Positions 34,785 through 43,371 of a stretch of 64,000 bases of DNA are shown here, one piece after another. The translations under genes were made by a program, and so were the position numbers. Within the stretch, counting starts at the first letter, position 1; every line of letters starts with the position of its first letter. The DNA comes from Roseicella frigidaeris (GTDB lineage Bacteria; Pseudomonadota; Alphaproteobacteria; Acetobacterales; Acetobacteraceae): contig NZ_QLIX01000007.1 in the NCBI RefSeq assembly GCF_003258945.1, positions 172,154 to 236,153 on the forward strand. The letters run 5' to 3'. The notes below the pieces were generated by a model. That model ran no database searches, had not been told where the DNA came from, and was given only the letters and a program-made list of their open reading frames with translations.

Positions 34785-34800
34785 CGGCCGGGCCTCCCGC

Positions 34801-36345
34801 CTACTCGGCCCGCAGCGCCTTGACGCGGGGATCGGCCGAGAGCTCGAGCAGGTCGATCTCCTCCTCGATGACATGGAAGGCGTCGTCGCCGATGGCGCCG
34901 GCCGAGCGGAGGGAGGCGAGGCGCTGGCGCTGCGCCGCCACCGCCTGGCGCTGCAACTGCCAGAGCGCCTCACCGCTGCCGCCCGCCGGACGCAGCCGGG
35001 CGACATATTCCTCGCGCAGCATGGCGGCGGCCTGGCCGGTCGGCGCATCCGCCAGGGCGGCGAGCGCCGCCTCGGCGGTCTCCCGCCGGGCCAGCGCCAC
35101 CTCCCGCTCCACCGCCCCGTCATCCGGCAGGCAGAGCCGCTCCATCAGCCAGCGCAGCGTCAGCCCCTGCGCCACCAGCGTCGCCAGGGTGACGGCGAAG
35201 GCGGTGAGCAGGATCAGGTCGCGGAAGGGGAACTGCTCCGGCAGGGCGAGGGCGGCGGCCAGGGTGACGATGCCACGCATGCCGCACCAGGAGATGATGA
35301 CGCCGCCCTGCCAGCTCGGCCGCTGCAGGGGCCGCCGCGACCGCGTCCCGAAGCGCCGGATCTTCCAGCGGATCACGGTGTTGTAGCCCATGACCCAGAA
35401 GACGCGGACGAGGATGACGGCGGCGCAGGCCGCCGCGGCGAAGCCGAGGTCGCGCCAGGTGCCGCCGTCCAGCCGGTGCAGGATGCCGCGGAGCTGCAGC
35501 CCGATCAGGATGAAGGCCAGCATGTTGAGCACGAAGACGGCGACATCCCACACCGCGTAGGAAGCGATGCGGTGCCGCGCATCCGAGCGCAGCGGGGCCA
35601 GGCGGGCGATGGCGATGGCATTCGCCACCGTGGCGATGATGGGTGAGACGCCGAGCCTCTCGGCGAGCAGCCAGAGCGCGAAGACGCCGAGGAATTGCAG
35701 CAGGATGGAGATCGCCGTTTCCTCGACGAGGTCGCTCAGGCGGAAATAGAGCCGGGCCCAGACCAGGCCGAGCGCCGCGCCGCCGCCGCAGGTCAGCAGC
35801 AGCGTCGGCAGGAGCTGGGAGGCGTCGAACGCTCCGGTCATCGCCGCCGCCACCGCGACCCGGTAGACCAGCAGGGCGGAGGCGTCGTTGAGCAGGCTCT
35901 CCCCCTCGAGGATCACCAGCACGCGGTGCGGCGGCCGGAGCTGGCGTAGCACCGCCGTCGCCGCCGAGGCATCGGGCGGGGCGACGATGGCCCCGAGCGC
36001 GATGGCCGCCGCCCAGGGAATCCCCGGCTCGATCCAGCGGGCCGTGGCGGCGACGGCGAAGGCGGTGCAGAGCACGCAGACCACCACCAGCCCCGTCACC
36101 GGCAGCCAATTGTCCCTGAGGTCGCGCGGCGAGGCGTCGTAAGCGGCATCCAGCAGGACCGGCGCGACGAAGAGGGCGAGCGCCAGCTCGGGATCCAGCG
36201 TCACCTCCGGCAGTCCCGGCACCACCGCGCCGAGCGTGCCGGCCAGCGCCATCAGCGCCGGATAGGGCGCCCGCAGCCGACGCGCCCCGAGGCTGAGCAG
36301 GGCGCCCGCGAGCAGCAGGGCGATGACGATCTCGAAGACGAGCAT
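34801..36345 (-). CDS. CPA1-family Na+/H+ antiporter
   Basis: A 514-residue sodium/proton antiporter. About twelve membrane helices fill residues 1-400. The ion site is in GESLLNDASALLVYRVAV, the Asn-Asp motif of CPA1 (NhaP-type) antiporters, with APPDASAATAVLRQL before it. The C-terminal 100 residues are a charged cytoplasmic helix bundle with no TrkA-type domain. It converges on the MFS gene with 16 bp between. Direct role is pH and Na+ homeostasis; cation preference is not visible. Confidence 0.88.
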   Translation of the reverse strand: MLVFEIVIALLLAGALLSLGARRLRAPYPALMALAGTLGAVVPGLPEVTLDPELALALFVAPVLLDAAYDASPRDLRDNWLPVTGLVVVCVLCTAFAVAATARWIEPGIPWAAAIALGAIVAPPDASAATAVLRQLRPPHRVLVILEGESLLNDASALLVYRVAVAAAMTGAFDASQLLPTLLLTCGGGAALGLVWARLYFRLSDLVEETAISILLQFLGVFALWLLAERLGVSPIIATVANAIAIARLAPLRSDARHRIASYAVWDVAVFVLNMLAFILIGLQLRGILHRLDGGTWRDLGFAAAACAAVILVRVFWVMGYNTVIRWKIRRFGTRSRRPLQRPSWQGGVIISWCGMRGIVTLAAALALPEQFPFRDLILLTAFAVTLATLVAQGLTLRWLMERLCLPDDGAVEREVALARRETAEAALAALADAPTGQAAAMLREEYVARLRPAGGSGEALWQLQRQAVAAQRQRLASLRSAGAIGDDAFHVIEEEIDLLELSADPRVKALRAE

Positions 36346-36684
36346 GCAGGCCTCCCGGACCTGGCCGCGCGATGGATCGGGCCGGCAACGCGCCGCCGGA
36401 CCGGGCGCCGCCGGACCGGCCGGCGAGGGGCGACGCCGGTCCGGACGCGGCTTCCCCCTGCCACGGGCCGGTCATGGATGAGGCGGCATCCTGCACGCGA
36501 CCGGCCCGGCCGCGCATCGGCCATCCGGGCAGGCGGCCGGCCGCGACGTGGCCAGGCACTCGCCCGGCCAGGGCATTGGCCGCTGCCCTGCGGTCGCGGC
36601 AAACGCTCCAGCTTCTTGTTGCCAGGACATCGTCACCCGACCAGGCGAGCCCGCCTGATCCGAATCCACACCCGACGACACAAC
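36346..36684. other. 339-bp gap upstream of the antiporter gene
   Basis: Contains a short hairpin CAGGCG-agcc-CGCCTG at 36642-36657, just past the stop of the lipoprotein gene at 36685, which may end that transcript. The rest is GC-rich with no recognisable gene, RNA or clear promoter; the antiporter promoter must lie here. Confidence 0.55.
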
Positions 36685-37251
36685 CTATTGCAGGCTGCCC
36701 CAGCGCTCCGTCGCCGGCTCCGCCGCTGCCCAGCGCCAGCCCGTCTCCTGGCGGCAGAGGCTGGTGACGTACCAGCGGCGTGTCAGCCCCGCCCCCTCGC
36801 CATCCTCGACCGAGAACAGGATCTCGCGGCAGGTGGCGAGCGGCGTCTCGATCACCCGCAGCACCCGTACCTCGCCCTGCTCGTTGCCGATCGGCAGGGT
36901 ATGGCGGACCTGCCAGGGCCGCGCCTCGCCGATCGGCGCCTCGCCGGCCGCGAGCGCGATCGCCTCCTGCTCCGAGGTGTGCCAGCGGCGGGTGAGGCGG
37001 CGCCATCCCCAATTGGCCACGGCATTGGTGCTGACGCCGATGGCGACGCCGAGGGCGGGATTGCCCGAGCCGGCCGCCGCGGCCGTGCCCGTCGCCGCGC
37101 CCAACAGGTCGCCGAAGGAGCTGCAGCCGCCGAGCAGGGCGGTGGCGAGCAGCAGGGCCGGCAGACGCAGGGCCGGTCGCCGCAGGAACCGGGCAGGAAG
37201 GCCGCTGGCGCCGGGCGCGGCCAGTGCCGGCACTCCCGGACGGTCCCTCAT
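36685..37251 (-). CDS. Predicted lipoprotein, tandem paralogue A
   Basis: A 188-residue predicted lipoprotein with a hydrophobic leader LPALLLATALLGG and lipobox Cys43 (long Ala/Pro/Arg N-terminus, so the true start may be later). The mature part has a Gly/Ala helix, then HTLPIGNEQGEVRVLRVIETPLATCREILFSVEDG, and ends AEPATERWGSLQ. The downstream half is clearly homologous to the adjacent gene at 37248-37778, including the identical EPATERWGSLQ tail. Start ATG overlaps that gene's stop. Family unknown to me. Confidence 0.75.
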   Translation of the reverse strand: MRDRPGVPALAAPGASGLPARFLRRPALRLPALLLATALLGGCSSFGDLLGAATGTAAAAGSGNPALGVAIGVSTNAVANWGWRRLTRRWHTSEQEAIALAAGEAPIGEARPWQVRHTLPIGNEQGEVRVLRVIETPLATCREILFSVEDGEGAGLTRRWYVTSLCRQETGWRWAAAEPATERWGSLQ

Positions 37252-37778
37252 TGCAGCGAGCCCCAGCGCTCGGTGGCCGGCTCGGCCGAGGCCCATTTCC
37301 AGCGATCCCCGTCGCGACAGATCGCCGCCAGGTAGAAGGCCCGGGTCAGGTCCTTGCCGCTGCCCTCCTCGATCGAGAAGACGATCTCCTTGCAGTCCAG
37401 CGCCCCGGCGCTGATCACCCGGCTGACCGCGACCTGGCCCTGTTCGTTGGGCTCGACCGGAATGGTGTGGTTGGTCTTCCAGGCGGCGGTGCCGCCAACC
37501 GGCAGGGGCCCGGCCGCGGCGGCGATGCGGTCCTGCTCGGCCCGGTGGGTCCGGCGCTGGGCGTATTGCAGCCCGGCCCGGCCGAGCGCCTGCACACCGA
37601 GGCCGATGCCGGTGGTGACCGCGGGATCGGCGCCGACGCCGTCGGCGACGCTGGCACCGAGGATGCCCGCGACCGTCGAGGTGGTTTCCGTCAGCAGGGC
37701 CTGGCAGCCAGGCAGGAGGAGCAGGAGGGCCAGCAGCGCCGGGACCGGCGGCCGGGGAAGCGAGGCGGATCGCGGCAT
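37248..37778 (-). CDS. Predicted lipoprotein, tandem paralogue B
   Basis: A 176-residue predicted lipoprotein: leader VPALLALLLLLPG with lipobox Cys25. A TIPVEPNEQGQVAVSRVISAGALDCKEIVFSIEEG segment aligns with paralogue A, and it shares the terminal EPATERWGSLQ. The central Gly/Ala helix differs. Both have a conserved Cys before KEIVFS/REILFS and a second Cys near AICRDG/SLCRQE, which could form a disulfide in the periplasm. It is upstream in the two-gene operon. Function unknown. Confidence 0.75.
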   Translation of the reverse strand: MPRSASLPRPPVPALLALLLLLPGCQALLTETTSTVAGILGASVADGVGADPAVTTGIGLGVQALGRAGLQYAQRRTHRAEQDRIAAAAGPLPVGGTAAWKTNHTIPVEPNEQGQVAVSRVISAGALDCKEIVFSIEEGSGKDLTRAFYLAAICRDGDRWKWASAEPATERWGSLQ

Positions 37779-37994
37779 CGCCAGCGGCAACGCGGGTGGA
37801 GGGTGGTGGTTCGCTCCCGCGCGGCGCCTGCTTCCCCCCTGGCCGTCCCCCTGGCCTTCCTGGCTTTCCATTGCCCTCCCCCCTCCGATCGGCTAAGGCC
37901 CGCCGCAACGCCGGCACCCCTGGAGGCCGGCGCAGCCATGTCCGGGCCATGCTGGCCCGCACAGGCATTCTTCCCGAGCAAGCGGAGTTCGACC

Positions 37995-38645
37995 ATGGTC
38001 CAGACAATCCGGATCGAGGCCGAGGCGCGCGAGCGGGCCGGTAAGGGGGCGGCGCGTGCGACCCGGCGTGAGGGGCTTGTCCCCGCAGTGATCTACGGCG
38101 CGAAGCAGGAGGCGACGCTGGTCGCCCTCGACCCGCGCGACGTGATGAAGGAGCTGCACAAGGGCGGCTGGCAGGGCCACCTGTACGAGGTGGCGGTGAA
38201 GGGCGGCGACACGGTCCGCACCCTGATGCGCGACGTGCAGTTCCACCCGGTGACCGACCGGCCCCTGCATGTCGATTTCCAGCGCGTCGCGCCGGGCACC
38301 CGCATCCGCGTCCGCGTGCCGGTGGCCTTCCTCAACGAGGAGAGCTGCCCCGGCCTGAAGGAGGGCGGCGTGCTGAACATCGTCCGCCGCGAGCTCGAGG
38401 TGCTGGCCGACCCGGACGCGGTGCCGGAGGCCTTCGAGATCGATCTCGCCGCGGCGACGATCGGCGATTCGCTCCGCTGGTCGGCGGTGAAGGACCGCTT
38501 CGGCACCCGCTCGGTGATCGACCGCGACTTCGTCGTCGCCACCATCGCCCCGCCGACGGTGGTCGAGGAGGTGGCGGCCCCGGCCGAGCCGGCGGCTCCG
38601 GCGGCGCCCGCGAAGGGCAAGGCCGCCCCGGCCAAGAAGAAGTAG
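37995..38645 (+). CDS. rplY: 50S ribosomal protein L25/general stress protein Ctc
   Basis: A 216-residue L25 of the long Ctc/TL5 type. The N-domain binds 5S rRNA (RIEAEARERAGKGAARATRREGLVPAVIYG). The C-domain (about 95-190) is the TL5 extension with VPVAFLNEESCPGLKEGGVLNIVRRELEV. The tail is a Pro/Ala/Lys-rich stretch (APAKGKAAPAKKK). ATG 37995 is preceded by CGGAG. It is followed 18 bp later by pth, the usual rplY-pth pair. Confidence 0.95.
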   Translation: MVQTIRIEAEARERAGKGAARATRREGLVPAVIYGAKQEATLVALDPRDVMKELHKGGWQGHLYEVAVKGGDTVRTLMRDVQFHPVTDRPLHVDFQRVAPGTRIRVRVPVAFLNEESCPGLKEGGVLNIVRRELEVLADPDAVPEAFEIDLAAATIGDSLRWSAVKDRFGTRSVIDRDFVVATIAPPTVVEEVAAPAEPAAPAAPAKGKAAPAKKK

Positions 38646-38663
38646 GCGGGACGGGACCGGGCC

Positions 38664-39239
38664 ATGCTGCTCTGGGTGGGATTGGGCAATCCCGAGCCCT
38701 CCCAGGCGCGGCATCGCCACAATATCGGCTTCATGGCGCTGGACGCGATCGCCCGGCGCCATGGCTTCTCCCCCTGGCGGCAGCGCTTCAAGGGGATGAT
38801 CGCCGAGGGCCTGGTCGGGCGGCAGAAGATCCTCGCCCTCAAGCCGCTCACCTACATGAACGGCTCCGGCGAGGCGGTGCAGCCGGCCGCCGCCTTCCAC
38901 AAGATCCCGCCCGAGGGCATCTGGGCCTTCCATGACGAGCTCGACCTGGCGCCAGGCAGGGTCCGGGTGAAGCGGGGCGGCGGCGCGGCCGGGCATAATG
39001 GCCTGCGCGACATCCAGCGGGCACTCGGCACGCCGGAGTTCTGGCGCGTGCGGCTCGGGATCGGGCATCCCGGCCATAAGGACCGCGTGACCGGCCATGT
39101 GCTCGGCAATTTCGCCAAGGCCGATGACTGGGTGGAGCCGCTGCTGGAGGCGGTTGCCGAGGCCGCGCCCTTGCTCGCCGAGGCGCGGCCGGAGGAGTTC
39201 ATGACCAAAATCGCCTTCCTCACGCAGGAGACGCGGTGA
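38664..39239 (+). CDS. pth: Peptidyl-tRNA hydrolase
   Basis: A 191-residue enzyme releasing tRNA from stalled peptidyl-tRNAs. Motifs: GLGNPEPSQARHRHNIGFMALD with catalytic His19 and Asn9, KPLTYMNGSGEAV, FHDELDLAPGRVRVKRGGGAAGHNGLRDI. Length is typical. It lies directly after rplY and ends in TGATG, overlapping the start of the next gene. Ychf follows one gene later, as in many alphaproteobacteria. Confidence 0.96.
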   Translation: MLLWVGLGNPEPSQARHRHNIGFMALDAIARRHGFSPWRQRFKGMIAEGLVGRQKILALKPLTYMNGSGEAVQPAAAFHKIPPEGIWAFHDELDLAPGRVRVKRGGGAAGHNGLRDIQRALGTPEFWRVRLGIGHPGHKDRVTGHVLGNFAKADDWVEPLLEAVAEAAPLLAEARPEEFMTKIAFLTQETR

Positions 39240-39709
39240 TGGAACCGGAAGACGTCGCCGACTTCGCCGCCGGCATGGGCGGCCCGGGGCCGGAGGATTT
39301 CGCCAATGGCGCCGCGGCGCTGGCCGCCGCCCTGGTGCGGGAGGCCGGCGCCCTCGCCGGCGCCGCCGCGGCGCTGCGCAACGCCGCGGCGGTGGTGCCG
39401 GGCGATCCGACGGGCGGCCCGCTCTCCGATATCCGCCGCCAGCGCGGGGCCATGGCGGCCTCGGGCGATGCGGCGATCCGGGCGGCGCTGCTGCTGGAGG
39501 CGGCGGAGGTGATCGGGCCCGGCGGCGAGGCCGCGGCGCTGGCCGAGCGCGTCGCCACCTCGGCGAAGCGGGCGGGCGTGCCGGCCGTGGCCCTGGTGCC
39601 GGCGTTGCGCGCGGCGGCGCTGGCGCCGGCGACCGACGATGGCGCCGCCCGCATCGCCGCGGCAAGCATCGCCGCCGCCCTCGTCGAGGCGTTGGCGCAG
39701 GAACGCTGA
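39239..39709 (+). CDS. Ala-rich protein of unknown function
   Basis: A 156-residue, very Ala-rich helical protein, not recognised. It starts MEPEDVADFAAGMGGPGPEDFANG and then runs through helices such as AAALAAALVREAGALAGAAAAL and AVALVPALRAAALAP; no signal peptide, membrane segment or Cys/His cluster. ATG 39239 overlaps the pth stop (TGATG), which supports coupled translation. Composition follows the genome's bias, so it could be a poorly conserved but real gene. Function unknown. Confidence 0.55.
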   Translation: MEPEDVADFAAGMGGPGPEDFANGAAALAAALVREAGALAGAAAALRNAAAVVPGDPTGGPLSDIRRQRGAMAASGDAAIRAALLLEAAEVIGPGGEAAALAERVATSAKRAGVPAVALVPALRAAALAPATDDGAARIAAASIAAALVEALAQER

Positions 39710-39820
39710 AAGGGCCCCGAGGGGGCGGCCGGAGGCTGGCGCGACAGGCGCCGCCCGGGCGCCTCCCACCGGGCCAGGCCGGGCGAGACCGCCCGGCCGG
39801 ATCGATCTCAGGAGGTTGCC

Positions 39821-40915
39821 TTGGGCTTCAACTGCGGCATCGTCGGCCTGCCGAACGTGGGAAAATCCACGCTGTTCAACGCGCTGACCGAGACCGCGGC
39901 GGCGCAGGCGGCGAACTACCCCTTCTGCACCATCGAGCCCAATATCGGCCGCGTCGGCGTGCCCGACCCGCGGCTCGACATGCTGGCGCGCATCGGCAAG
40001 AGCCAGAAGACGGTCCCGACCAGCCTCGAATTCGTCGACATCGCCGGCCTGGTGCGGGGCGCCAGCAAGGGCGAGGGGCTGGGCAACCAGTTCCTCGCCA
40101 ATATCCGCGAGGTCGATGCCATCGTGCATGTGCTGCGCTGCTTCGAGGATGGCGACGTCACCCATGTCGAAGGCAGCGTCGATCCGGTGCGCGATGCCGA
40201 GACGGTCGAGACCGAGCTCATGCTCGCCGATCTCGAGGGGCTGGAGAAGCGCGCCATCGGCCTCACCAAGCGCGCCCGCGGCGGCGACAAGGAAAGCCAG
40301 CAGCAACTCGCCCTGATCGAGCCCATTGTCAAGGCGCTGCAGGAGGGCCGGCCCGCCCGGACGGCGGTGCCGAAGGGCGAGGAGGCGGCGGCGGCGCGAC
40401 TGCAGCTGCTGACCACCAAGCCCGTGCTCTATGTCTGCAACGTCGAGGAGGGCGCGGCCGCCACCGGCAATGCGCATTCCGAGCGGGTCTTCGCCATGGC
40501 CGAGCGCGAGGGCAACCGCGCGGTGGTCGTCTCGGCCGCCATCGAGGCCGAGATCAGCCAGATGCCGCAGGCCGATCGCGGCGAGTTCCTGGCCAGCCTC
40601 GGCCTCGAGGATAGCGGCCTCGACCGGGTGATCCGCGCCGGCTATGCGCTGCTCGGCCTGCAGACCTACTTCACCGTGGGGCCGAAGGAGGCGCGGGCCT
40701 GGACCATCACCCGCGGCACCCGGGCGCCGCAGGCCGCCGGCGTCATCCACGGCGATTTCGAGCGCGGCTTCATCGCCTGCGAATGCATCGCCTATGACGA
40801 CTACATCGCCCTCGGCGGCGAGCAGGGCGCCAAGGAAGCCGGGAAGATGCGCGTCGAGGGCAAGGACTACCTGGTCCGCGACGGCGACATCCTGCTCTTC
40901 CGCTTCAATGTCTGA
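39821..40915 (+). CDS. ychF: Redox-regulated ATPase YchF/OLA1
   Basis: A 364-residue Obg-related P-loop protein. G1 GLPNVGKST at 9-17, the YPFCTIEPN and GLVRGASKGEGLGN switch regions, and NVEE at 207-210. The NxxE in place of the usual NKxD gives ATP rather than GTP specificity, typical of YchF. The C-terminal TGS domain has TYFTVGPKEARAWTI and IHGDFERGFI. TTG 39821 is the start: GGAGG is 5 bases upstream and the protein then begins in the family's usual place. Binds ribosomes and takes part in stress responses. Confidence 0.95.
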   Translation: MGFNCGIVGLPNVGKSTLFNALTETAAAQAANYPFCTIEPNIGRVGVPDPRLDMLARIGKSQKTVPTSLEFVDIAGLVRGASKGEGLGNQFLANIREVDAIVHVLRCFEDGDVTHVEGSVDPVRDAETVETELMLADLEGLEKRAIGLTKRARGGDKESQQQLALIEPIVKALQEGRPARTAVPKGEEAAAARLQLLTTKPVLYVCNVEEGAAATGNAHSERVFAMAEREGNRAVVVSAAIEAEISQMPQADRGEFLASLGLEDSGLDRVIRAGYALLGLQTYFTVGPKEARAWTITRGTRAPQAAGVIHGDFERGFIACECIAYDDYIALGGEQGAKEAGKMRVEGKDYLVRDGDILLFRFNV

Positions 40916-40945
40916 ATCGTCCGGCCGGATGCGGGGCTGAGCGCC

Positions 40946-41422
40946 ATGGAGGCTCTGCTCCGCTGGGTCCTCGGCGACACCACGATCGCTGGCCTGCCGC
41001 TCGCCTTCCTGCTCGGCACGCTGGTGGGCGCCGAGCGCGAATGGCAGCAGAGCAACGCCGCCGGCCTGCGGCCCTGCGTGCTGATCTGCGTCGCCGCGGC
41101 CGCCTTCGCCGACCTGATGGCGACGCGCGTCGAACCCTCCAATCTCGGCGCCGGCTTCGGCGCGGTGGCGACCGGGGTCGGCTTCCTCGGCGCGGGCGCC
41201 ATCATGCGGGAGGGCGCGAATGTCCGCGGCCTCTCGACCGCCGCCACCATCTGGTGCGTCGCCGCCATCGGCGCCCAGGCCGGCGCGCAGGAGACGGTCG
41301 GCGCCATCTGGCTGACCATCCTCGTGCTGCTGATCAACCTGCTGCTGCGGCCCTTGCAGCGGCTGATCCGCCGCAAGCGCCCGGCCCAGCCCTCAGCGGA
41401 CGACCGGGCGCTGGACGGTTGA
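40946..41422 (+). CDS. MgtC/SapB-family membrane protein (copy 1)
   Basis: A 158-residue inner-membrane protein with four to five hydrophobic segments. Family signature: LLGTLVGAEREWQQSNAAGLRPCVLICVAAAAF, then TGVGFLGAGAIMREGANVRGLSTAATIWCVAAIGA. It lacks the long C-terminal ACT-like domain of MgtC proper, so it is a short type. Linked by some authors to Mg2+ limitation, acid or envelope stress; role here unknown. A tandem paralogue follows 100 bp later. Confidence 0.85.
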   Translation: MEALLRWVLGDTTIAGLPLAFLLGTLVGAEREWQQSNAAGLRPCVLICVAAAAFADLMATRVEPSNLGAGFGAVATGVGFLGAGAIMREGANVRGLSTAATIWCVAAIGAQAGAQETVGAIWLTILVLLINLLLRPLQRLIRRKRPAQPSADDRALDG

Positions 41423-41522
41423 GGCCGGCCCGCCCCCTCTCCCTCTCTCCCTGCGCCATCACGAGGGCGGTAGCCCTGCCGGGGCGGCTTCGCCCGCTGC
41501 GGGCTGGGTGCTTGGCTGCGGC

Positions 41523-41960
41523 ATGACCGATGTCTGGGAAGATGCCCTGGCCGTCCTCCTCGCCTTCACCCTCGGCGCCGCCATCGGGGCCGAGCGGGAA
41601 TGGCGGCGGCATCCGGGCGGGTTGCGCTCCTGCGCCCTGGTCGCCGGCGCGGCCTGCGTCTTCGCCCGGGTCGCGGTGAGCCATGGCGGCAGCAATCCCG
41701 GCGCCGCGCTGGGCTCCATCGCCACCGGGGTCGGCTTCCTCGGCGCCGGCGTCATCCTGCGCCGCGGCATGACGGTGCGCGGCCTCTCCACCGCCGCGAC
41801 CTTCTGGGCGGTCGCCGCGGTCGGCACCGCCGCCGGGCTGCTCAAGCCCGGCCTGGCGCTGAGCCTGACCCTGCTGGTCTTCTTCGCGCATGTCCTGCTG
41901 CGCCGCCTGTCCTCCTGGATCGAGGACCGGGCCCCGCCTCCGGAGACGGGGCCGCGCTGA
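41523..41960 (+). CDS. MgtC/SapB-family membrane protein (copy 2)
   Basis: A 145-residue short-type MgtC-like protein, sharing with copy 1 the signature GAAIGAEREWRRHPGGLRSCALVAGAACVFA and ATGVGFLGAGVILRRGMTVRGLSTAATFWAVAAVG. The rest diverges. ATG 41523 gives an N-terminus just before the first helix; a GTG 15 bases upstream adds five residues. The neighbouring lipoprotein gene converges, 12 bp away. Tandem duplication with divergence is clear; function is unknown. Confidence 0.85.
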   Translation: MTDVWEDALAVLLAFTLGAAIGAEREWRRHPGGLRSCALVAGAACVFARVAVSHGGSNPGAALGSIATGVGFLGAGVILRRGMTVRGLSTAATFWAVAAVGTAAGLLKPGLALSLTLLVFFAHVLLRRLSSWIEDRAPPPETGPR

Positions 41961-41972
41961 GGCGGGCCGCGC

Positions 41973-42413
41973 TCAACCGCCCTGCTTGGACATGATCACC
42001 GCATAGCTGCACAGGCCGTTGCGGTGCTCGCCGAGGAAGCGGCCATCGCTGAAGGTACCGCTGGTGGCGATGGTTCGGTCGAGGATGTCGGACACGCGCA
42101 GATCCCCGGCCTGCCCCACCGTGCCGGTCAGCACGTATCGCGTCCGCGGGTTCATCAGCAGCGTGGCGCGTCCCTTGGTCACGGTCAGCGTGCGATCGGC
42201 GCCCGGCGCCTGCGGGCAGGCGCGGGTGCGGTCAGGGTTCAGGGTGAACTTGCCGACATAGGTGCCGTCGAACTCGGTCACCGGCGGCGGCGCGCTCGCC
42301 TGCGCCGGGTGATCGGGCCGCGGCGCGTCGGCGGCCGGGATGACGGTCTCGTCGACGCAGGCCGCCAGGAGACACGGCGCCAGCAGCGCCGGGAACAGGG
42401 TACGGATGGTCAT
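41973..42413 (-). CDS. Small predicted lipoprotein
   Basis: A 146-residue predicted lipoprotein: signal RTLFPALLAPCLLAAC with lipobox Cys19, a Pro/Ala spacer, then a beta-rich domain FDGTYVGKFTLNPDRTRACPQAPG with a Cys pair (42-44 and near the end, GLCSYAVIMSKQGG) suited to a disulfide. No named family is recognised. It converges on copy 2 of the MgtC-like genes. Function unknown. Confidence 0.7.
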   Translation of the reverse strand: MTIRTLFPALLAPCLLAACVDETVIPAADAPRPDHPAQASAPPPVTEFDGTYVGKFTLNPDRTRACPQAPGADRTLTVTKGRATLLMNPRTRYVLTGTVGQAGDLRVSDILDRTIATSGTFSDGRFLGEHRNGLCSYAVIMSKQGG

Positions 42414-42455
42414 CGCAGTCTCCGTATGGCTGGGTGCGGGGGCGGCCACGGGTTC

Positions 42456-42653
42456 TCAGGCCGGCCCCTCCTCCTCCGGCGAGGTCCGTCGCGCGCCCTC
42501 CAGCAGCGCCTGCCGGCGCGCCTCGGCCCGTCGGTCATTCTCCTTCTCGACCGCGGTGCGGCCATGCCTGACCCGGTTGGCGGCGGCCTGCGTCGCGGCC
42601 TCCGCCTTCGCCCGGGCCTTCCGCATGCGGTTCAGGTTGACGACCTCGCCCAT
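42456..42653 (-). CDS. DUF4169-family small protein
   Basis: A 65-residue basic, helical protein. MGEVVNLNRMRKARAKAEAATQ then AANRVRHGRTAVEKENDRRAEARR follows the DUF4169 pattern, in which the conserved block is 'VNLR.ARK..ar......AAnR..hGrtk'. No known function. It is divergent from the dienelactone hydrolase gene, 39 bp away, and upstream of the lipoprotein gene on the same strand. Confidence 0.75.
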   Translation of the reverse strand: MGEVVNLNRMRKARAKAEAATQAAANRVRHGRTAVEKENDRRAEARRQALLEGARRTSPEEEGPA

Positions 42654-42692
42654 GGACGCAGGATAGCCGCGTGCAACCCGCGGGGAAACGCC

Positions 42693-43364
42693 ATGAGCAT
42701 CGAGCTGACCGCTGCCGACGGCCACACTCTCTCGGCCTATACCGCCGGCCCGCAGGATGCGCGGCGCGGCCTGGTCGTGGTGCAGGAGATCTTCGGCGTG
42801 AACCGGCACATGCGCCGGGTCTGCGACGACTTCGCCAGCCAGGGCTATGCGGTGGTCTGCCCCGCCCTGTTCGACCGGACGCAGCGGGGCGTCGAGCTCG
42901 GCTATGGGCCGGAGGACGTGACGCGCGGCCGCGACCTGCGCGGCACCATCGATCCCGGCAAGACCCTGCTCGACATCCTCGCCGCCGCCGCGGCGCTGCC
43001 CCCGGCGGCGAAGCGCGGCATCGTCGGCTATTGCTGGGGCGGCACCGTCGCCTGGCATGGGGCGACGCGCAGCAGCGCCTTCGCGGCCGCGGTCGGCTGG
43101 TATGGCGGCGGCATCGCCGCGGCGAGGGACGAGACGCCGAGCTGCCCGGTGCAGCTGCATTTCGGCGAGACCGACGCCTCCATCCCGCTCGCCGATGTCG
43201 AGGCGATCCGCCAGGCCCGGGCCGGCAAGACGCCGCCGGTCGAGATCTTCGTCTACCAGGGCGCCGGCCACGGCTTCGGCTGCGAGGAGCGCGGCAGCTA
43301 CGTGGCGAAGGACGCGGCGCAGGCGCAGGAGCGGACGCTCGCCTTCTTCGCGCAGCATCTCTGA
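42693..43364 (+). CDS. Dienelactone hydrolase-family protein
   Basis: A 223-residue alpha/beta-hydrolase. Catalytic triad: Cys114 in VGYCWGG, Asp in HFGETDASIP and His in GAGHGFGC. The family's VVVQEIFGVNRHMR motif is clear. Such enzymes hydrolyse dienelactone or related small esters, but many are not part of chloroaromatic pathways, and none of the other genes of such a pathway are here. Substrate unknown. A 28-bp perfect palindrome follows the stop. Confidence 0.9.
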   Translation: MSIELTAADGHTLSAYTAGPQDARRGLVVVQEIFGVNRHMRRVCDDFASQGYAVVCPALFDRTQRGVELGYGPEDVTRGRDLRGTIDPGKTLLDILAAAAALPPAAKRGIVGYCWGGTVAWHGATRSSAFAAAVGWYGGGIAAARDETPSCPVQLHFGETDASIPLADVEAIRQARAGKTPPVEIFVYQGAGHGFGCEERGSYVAKDAAQAQERTLAFFAQHL

Positions 43365-43371
43365 TACGAAC

